Assembly: GCA_034440635.1 (NCBI GenBank)
Contig: JAOTON010001589.1
Span: forward strand, 1 to 64,000
DNA: 64,000 bases
Direction of reading: 5' to 3'
DNA from: Lepas anatifera
Lineage: Eukaryota > Arthropoda > Thecostraca > Lepadidae
Positions 59,001-64,000 of the stretch are shown piece after piece. A model generated the notes under the pieces. It ran no database searches. It was given only the letters and a program-made list of their open reading frames with translations, and was not told the origin of the DNA. The position numbers and the translations under genes are program-made. Each line of letters starts with the position of its first letter. The first letter of the stretch is position 1.

Positions 59001-62000
59001 AACTTGGGAATTTTTTTCTTCACCATCAGAAAGGGCTGCATTTTCCAAAAACAGTGCAAAAATATTTTTTAGGGTGGGGCCCATAGGGGCCCCTCAGGGC
59101 ACTTTTGAAAATTTTGGCGAATAGGGCGGACCCCTTCGATTTTCTTGAAAATCGGCATGCGTGATGCTTACGTCCATTGGAGAAATCTGGCTGAAGAAAC
59201 CATATGGGGCATTGATAAATAAGGGGCCTCGGGGGGCCTCAAAGCCTAATAATAGTACTTGTGGGCACCAGTTTACGAAAACTTGGGATTTTTTCTTCAC
59301 CATCAGAAAGGGCTGCATTTTCCAAAAACAGTGCAAAAATATTTTTTAGGGTGGGGCCCATAGGGGCCCCTCAGGGCACTTTTGAAAATTTTGGCGAATA
59401 GGGCGGACCCCTTCGATTTTCTTGAAAATCGGCATGCGTGATGCTTACGTCCATTGGAGAAATCTGGCTGAAGAAACCATATGGGGCATTGATAAATAAG
59501 GGGCCTCGGGGGGCCTCAAAGCCTAATAATAGTACTTGTAGGCACCAGTTTACGAAAACTTGGGATTTTTTCTTCACCATCAGAAAGGGCTGCATTTTCC
59601 AAAAACAGTGCAAAAATATTTTTAGGGTGGGGCCCATAGGGGCCCCTCAGGGCACTTTTGAAAATTTTGGCGAATAGGGCGGACCCCTTCGATTTTCTTG
59701 AAAATCGGCATGCGTGATGCTTACGTCCATTGGAGAAATCTGGCTGAAGAAACCATATGGGGCATTGATAAATAAGGGGCCTCGGGGGGCCTCAAAGCCT
59801 AATAATAGTACTTGTGGGCACCAGTTTACGAAAACTTGGGATTTTTTCTTCACCATCAGAAAGGGCTGCATTTTCCAAAAACAGTGCAAAAATATTTTTA
59901 GGGTGGGGCCCATAGGGGCCCCTCAGGGCACTTTTGAAAATTTTGGCGAATAGGGCGGACCCCTTCGATTTTCTTGAAAATCGGCATGCGTGATGCTTAC
60001 GTCCATTGGAGAAATCTGGCTGAAGAAACCATATGGGGCATTGATAAATAAGGGGCCTCGGGGGGCCTCAAAGCCTAATAATAGTACTTGTGGGCACCAG
60101 TTTACGAAAACTTGGGATTTTTTTCTTCACCATCAGAAAGGGCTGCATTTTCCAAAAACAGTGCAAAAATATTTTTTAGGGTGGGGCCCATAGGGGCCCC
60201 TCAGGGCACTTTGAAAATTTTGGCGAATAGGGCGGACCCCTTCGATTTTCTTGAAAATCGGCATGCGTGATGCTTACGTCCATTGGAGAAATCTGGCTGA
60301 AGAAACCATATGGGGCATTGATAAATAAGGGGCCTCGGGGGGCCTCAAAGCCTAATAATAGTACTTGTGGGCACCAGTTTACGAAAACTTGGGAATTTTT
60401 CTTCACCATCAGAAAGGGCTGCATTTTCCAAAAACAGTGCAAAAATATTTTTTAGGGTGGGGCCCATAGGGGCCCCTCAGGGCACTTTTGAAAATTTTGG
60501 CGAATAGGGCGGACCCCTTCGATTTTCTTGAAAATCGGCATGCGTGATGCTTACGTCCATTGGAGAAATCTGGCTGAAGAAACCATATGGGGCATTGATA
60601 AATAAGGGGCCTCGGGGGCCTCAAAGCCTAATAATAGTACTTGTGGGCACCAGTTTACGAAAACTTGGGATTTTTTCTTCACCATCAGAAAGGGCTGCAT
60701 TTTCCAAAAACAGTGCAAAAATATTTTTTAGGGTGGGGCCCATAGGGGCCCCTCAGGGCACTTTGAAAATTTTGGCGAATAGGGCGGACCCCTTCGATTT
60801 TCTTGAAAATCGGCATGCGTGATGCTTACGTCCATTGGAGAAATCTGGCTGAAGAAACCATATGGGGCATTGATAAATAAGGGGCCTCAGGGGGCCTCAA
60901 AGCCTAATAATAGTACTTGTGGGCACCAGTTTACGAAAACTTGGGATTTTTTCTTCACCATCAGAAAGGGCTGCATTTTCCAAAAACAGTGCAAAAATAT
61001 TTTTTTAGGGTGGGGCCCATAGGGGCCCCTCAGGGCACTTTTGAAAATTTTGGCGAATAGGGCGGACCCCTTCGATTTTCTTGAAAATCGGCATGCGTGA
61101 TGCTTACGTCCATTGGAGAAATCTGGCTGAAGAAACCATATGGGGCATTGATAAATAAGGGGCCTCAGGGGGCCTCAAAACCTAATAATAGTACTTGTGG
61201 GCACCAGTTTACGAAAACTTGGGATTTTTTCTTCACCATCAGAAAGGGCTGCATTTTCCAAAAACAGTGCAAAAATATTTTTTAGGGTGGGGCCCATAGG
61301 GGCCCCTCAGGGCACTTTGAAAATTTTGGCGAATAGGGCGGACCCCTTCGATTTTCTTGAAAATCGGCATGCGTGATGCTTACGTCCATTGGAGAAATCT
61401 GGCTGAAGAAACCATATGGGGCATTGATAAATAAGGGGCCTCGGGGGCCTCAAAGCCTAATAATAGTACTTGTGGGCACCAGTTTACGAAAACTTGGGAT
61501 TTTTTTCTTCACCATCAGAAAGGGCTGCATTTTCCAAAAACAGTGCAAAAATATTTTTTAGGGTGGGGCCCATAGGGGCCCCTCAGGGCCTTTTGAAAAT
61601 TTTGGCGAATAGGGCGGACCCCTTCGATTTTCTTGAAAATCGGCATGCGTGATGCTTACGTCCATTGGAGAAATCTGGCTGAAGAAACCATATGGGGCAT
61701 TGATAAATAAGGGGCCTCAGGGGGCCTCAAAGCCTAATAATAGTACTTGTGGGCACCAGTTTACGAAAACTTGGGATTTTTTCTTCACCATCAGAAAGGG
61801 CTGCATTTTCCAAAAACAGTGCAAAAATATTTTTTAGGGTGGGGCCCATAGGGGCCCCTCAGGGCACTTTTGAAAATTTTGGCGAATAGGGCGGACCCCT
61901 TCGATTTTCTTGAAAATCGGCATGCGTGATGCTTACGTCCATTGGAGAAATCTGGCTGAAGAAACCATATGGGGCATTGATAAATAAGGGGCCTCAGGGG

Positions 62001-64000
62001 GCCTCAAAGCCTAATAATAGTACTTGTGGGCACCAGTTTACGAAAACTTGGGATTTTTTTCTTCACCATCAGAAAGGGCTGCATTTTCCAAAAACAGTGC
62101 AAAAATATTTTTTAGGGTGGGGCCCATAGGGGCCCCTCAGGGGCACTTTTGAAAATTTTGGCGAATAGGGCGGACCCCTTCGATTTTCTTGAAAATCGGC
62201 ATGCGTGATGCTTACGTCCATTGGAGAAATCTGGCTGAAGAAACCATATGGGGCATTGATAAATAAGGGGCCTCAGGGGGCCTCAAAACCTAATAATAGT
62301 ACTTGTGGGCACCAGTTTACGAAAACTTGGGATTTTTTTCTTCACCATCAGAAAGGGCTGCATTTTCCAAAAACAGTGCAAAAATATTTTTAGGGTGGGG
62401 CCCATAGGGGCCCCTCAGGGCACTTTTGAAAATTTTGGCGAATAGGGCGGACCCCTTCGATTTTCTTGAAAATCGGCATGCGTGATGCTTACGTCCATTG
62501 GAGAAATCTGGCTGAAGAAACCATATGGGGCATTGATAAATAAGGGGCCTCGGGGGGCCTCAAAGCCTAATAATAGTACTTGTGGGCACCAGTTTACGAA
62601 AACTTGGGATTTTTTCTTCACCATCAGAAAGGGCTGCATTTTCCAAAAACAGTGCAAAAATATTTTTTAGGGTGGGGCCCATAGGGGCCCCTCAGGGCAC
62701 TTTTGAAAATTTTGGCGAATAGGGCGGACCCCTTCGATTTTCTTGAAAATCGGCATGCGTGATGCTTACGTCCATTGGAGAAATCTGGCTGAAGAAACCA
62801 TATGGGGCATTGATAAATAAGGGGCCTCGGGGGGCCTCAAAGCCTAATAATAGTACTTGTGGGCACCAGTTTACGAAAACTTGGGATTTTTTCTTCACCA
62901 TCAGAAAGGGCTGCATTTTCCAAAAACAGTGCAAAAATATTTTTAGGGTGGGGCCCATAGGGGCCCCTCAGGGCACTTTTGAAAATTTTGGCGAATAGGG
63001 CGGACCCCTTCGATTTTCTTGAAAATCGGCATGCGTGATGCTTACGTCCATTGGAGAAATCTGGCTGAAGAAACCATATGGGGCATTGATAAATAAGGGG
63101 CCTCAGGGGGCCTCAAAACCTAATAATAGTACTTGTGGGCACCAGTTTACGAAAACTTGGGATTTTTTTCTTCACCATCAGAAAGGGCTGCATTTTCCAA
63201 AAACAGTGCAAAAATATTTTTTAGGGTGGGGCCCATAGGGGCCCCTCAGGGCACTTTTGAAAATTTTGGCGAATAGGGCGGACCCCTTCGATTTTCTTGA
63301 AAATCGGCATGCGTGATGCTTACGTCCATTGGAGAAATCTGGCTGAAGAAACCATATGGGGCATTGATAAATAAGGGGCCTCGGGGGCCTCAAAACCTAA
63401 TAATAGTACTTGTGGGCACCAGTTTACGAAAACTTGGGATTTTTTTCTTCACCATCAGAAAGGGCTGCATTTTCCAAAAACAGTGCAAAAATATTTTTAG
63501 GGTGGGGCCCATAGGGGCCCCTCAGGGCACTTTTGAAAATTTTGGCGAATAGGGCGGACCCCTTCGATTTTCTTGAAAATCGGCATGCGTGATGCTTACG
63601 TCCATTGGAGAAATCTGGCTGAAGAAACCATATGGGGCATTGATAAATAAGGGGCCTCGGGGGCCTCAAAACCTAATAATAGTACTTGTGGGCACCAGTT
63701 TACGAAAACTTGGGATTTTTCTTCACCATCAGAAAGGGCTGCATTTTCCAAAAATAGTGCAAAAATATTTTTAGGGTGGGGCCCATAGGGGCCCCTCAGG
63801 GCACTTTGAAAATTTTGGCGAATAGGGCGGACCCCTTCGATTTTCTTGAAAATCGGCATGCGTGATGCTTACGTCCATTGGAGAAATCTGGCTGAAGAAA
63901 CCATATGGGGCATTGATAAATAAGGGGCCTCGGGGGCCTCAAAGCCTAATAATAGTACTTGTGGGCACCAGTTTACGAAAACTTGGGATTTTTTCTTCAC
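41077..64000 (+). repeat. 277-bp satellite array, about 83 monomers, open at the right edge
   Basis: Head-to-tail repeats with a period of 276-278 bp from about 41,077 to the end of the window. Landmarks in each unit are GGCATGCGTGATGCTTACG, TCCATTGGAGAAATCTGG, AAGGGGCCTCGGGGGCC, CCTAATAATAGTACTTG, CACCATCAGAAAGGGCTGC, AGGGTGGGGCCCATAGG and CGATTTTCTTGAAAATCG. Period differences come mainly from the lengths of T and G runs. Monomers are nearly identical by eye apart from a few recurring variant sites, and the first ones are slightly more diverged. Small ORFs of 60-93 codons on both strands recur once per unit and are a by-product. No transposon interrupts the array. Confidence 0.98.

Noticed and set aside
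41155..64000. Dozens of ORFs of 60-93 codons on both strands in the satellite (starting MMLTSIGEIW or MRPPRPLIYQ)
   Set aside because: They recur once per 277-bp unit, exist in several frames and both strands at once, and change with T-run length. They follow from repetition of one stop-poor unit and show no coding signal.

Overview
The window is animal nuclear DNA, most likely from an invertebrate. The left end carries GC-rich coding exons with GT-AG introns, and the rest is dense in DNA transposons, a tRNA-derived SINE fragment and one very large satellite array. I cannot fix the phylum from sequence alone. The GC-rich exons and abundant hAT and TTAA-target elements would suit a crustacean or other protostome, but that is a guess.

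Region 1 (1 to about 11,100) is the 3' part of a gene on the + strand for the cohesin loader NIPBL / Nipped-B (SCC2). I place thirteen consecutive exons, from 1344 to a stop codon at 10135. They encode roughly the last 900 residues: the end of the HEAT-repeat hook, then a low-complexity acidic, proline-rich and lysine-rich tail. All introns are GT-AG and the exon phases agree once single-base indels are allowed for. Eleven small indels, mostly in homopolymers, interrupt the reading frame in seven of the exons. With intact splice sites and good conservation between the breaks, uncorrected long-read error is the simplest explanation and a recent pseudogene the alternative. Four introns carry minisatellites that overlap or abut splice sites. 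In two of them the repeat unit contains a copy of the neighbouring exon edge together with its splice site.

Region 2 (about 11,100 to 41,076) has no gene I can recognise. It is layered with non-autonomous DNA transposons. There are four hAT-type elements with perfect 8-bp target-site duplications (13645-15031, 15902-16095, 19160-19307, 23168-23494) and two weaker relatives. There is a pair of 450-bp TTAA-flanked MITEs in opposite orientation (17269-17713 and 32793-33242). There is also a family of 0.8-1.2 kb elements flanked by TTAA with GC-rich inverted ends and interiors packed with AGGTCA/TGACCT half-sites, the core motif bound by nuclear receptors. Several of these sit inside older members of the same family at TTAA sites.

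Region 3 (41,077 to the right edge) is an unbroken head-to-tail array of a roughly 277-bp satellite, about 83 copies in view and continuing past the window. Monomers are nearly identical and fall into local blocks of shared variants. The many small ORFs within it are by-products of the repeat.

The features most worth following up are the splice-junction minisatellites in NIPBL, the self-nesting half-site-rich TTAA family, the two hAT insertions a few bases apart in two copies of one repeat, and the satellite array.
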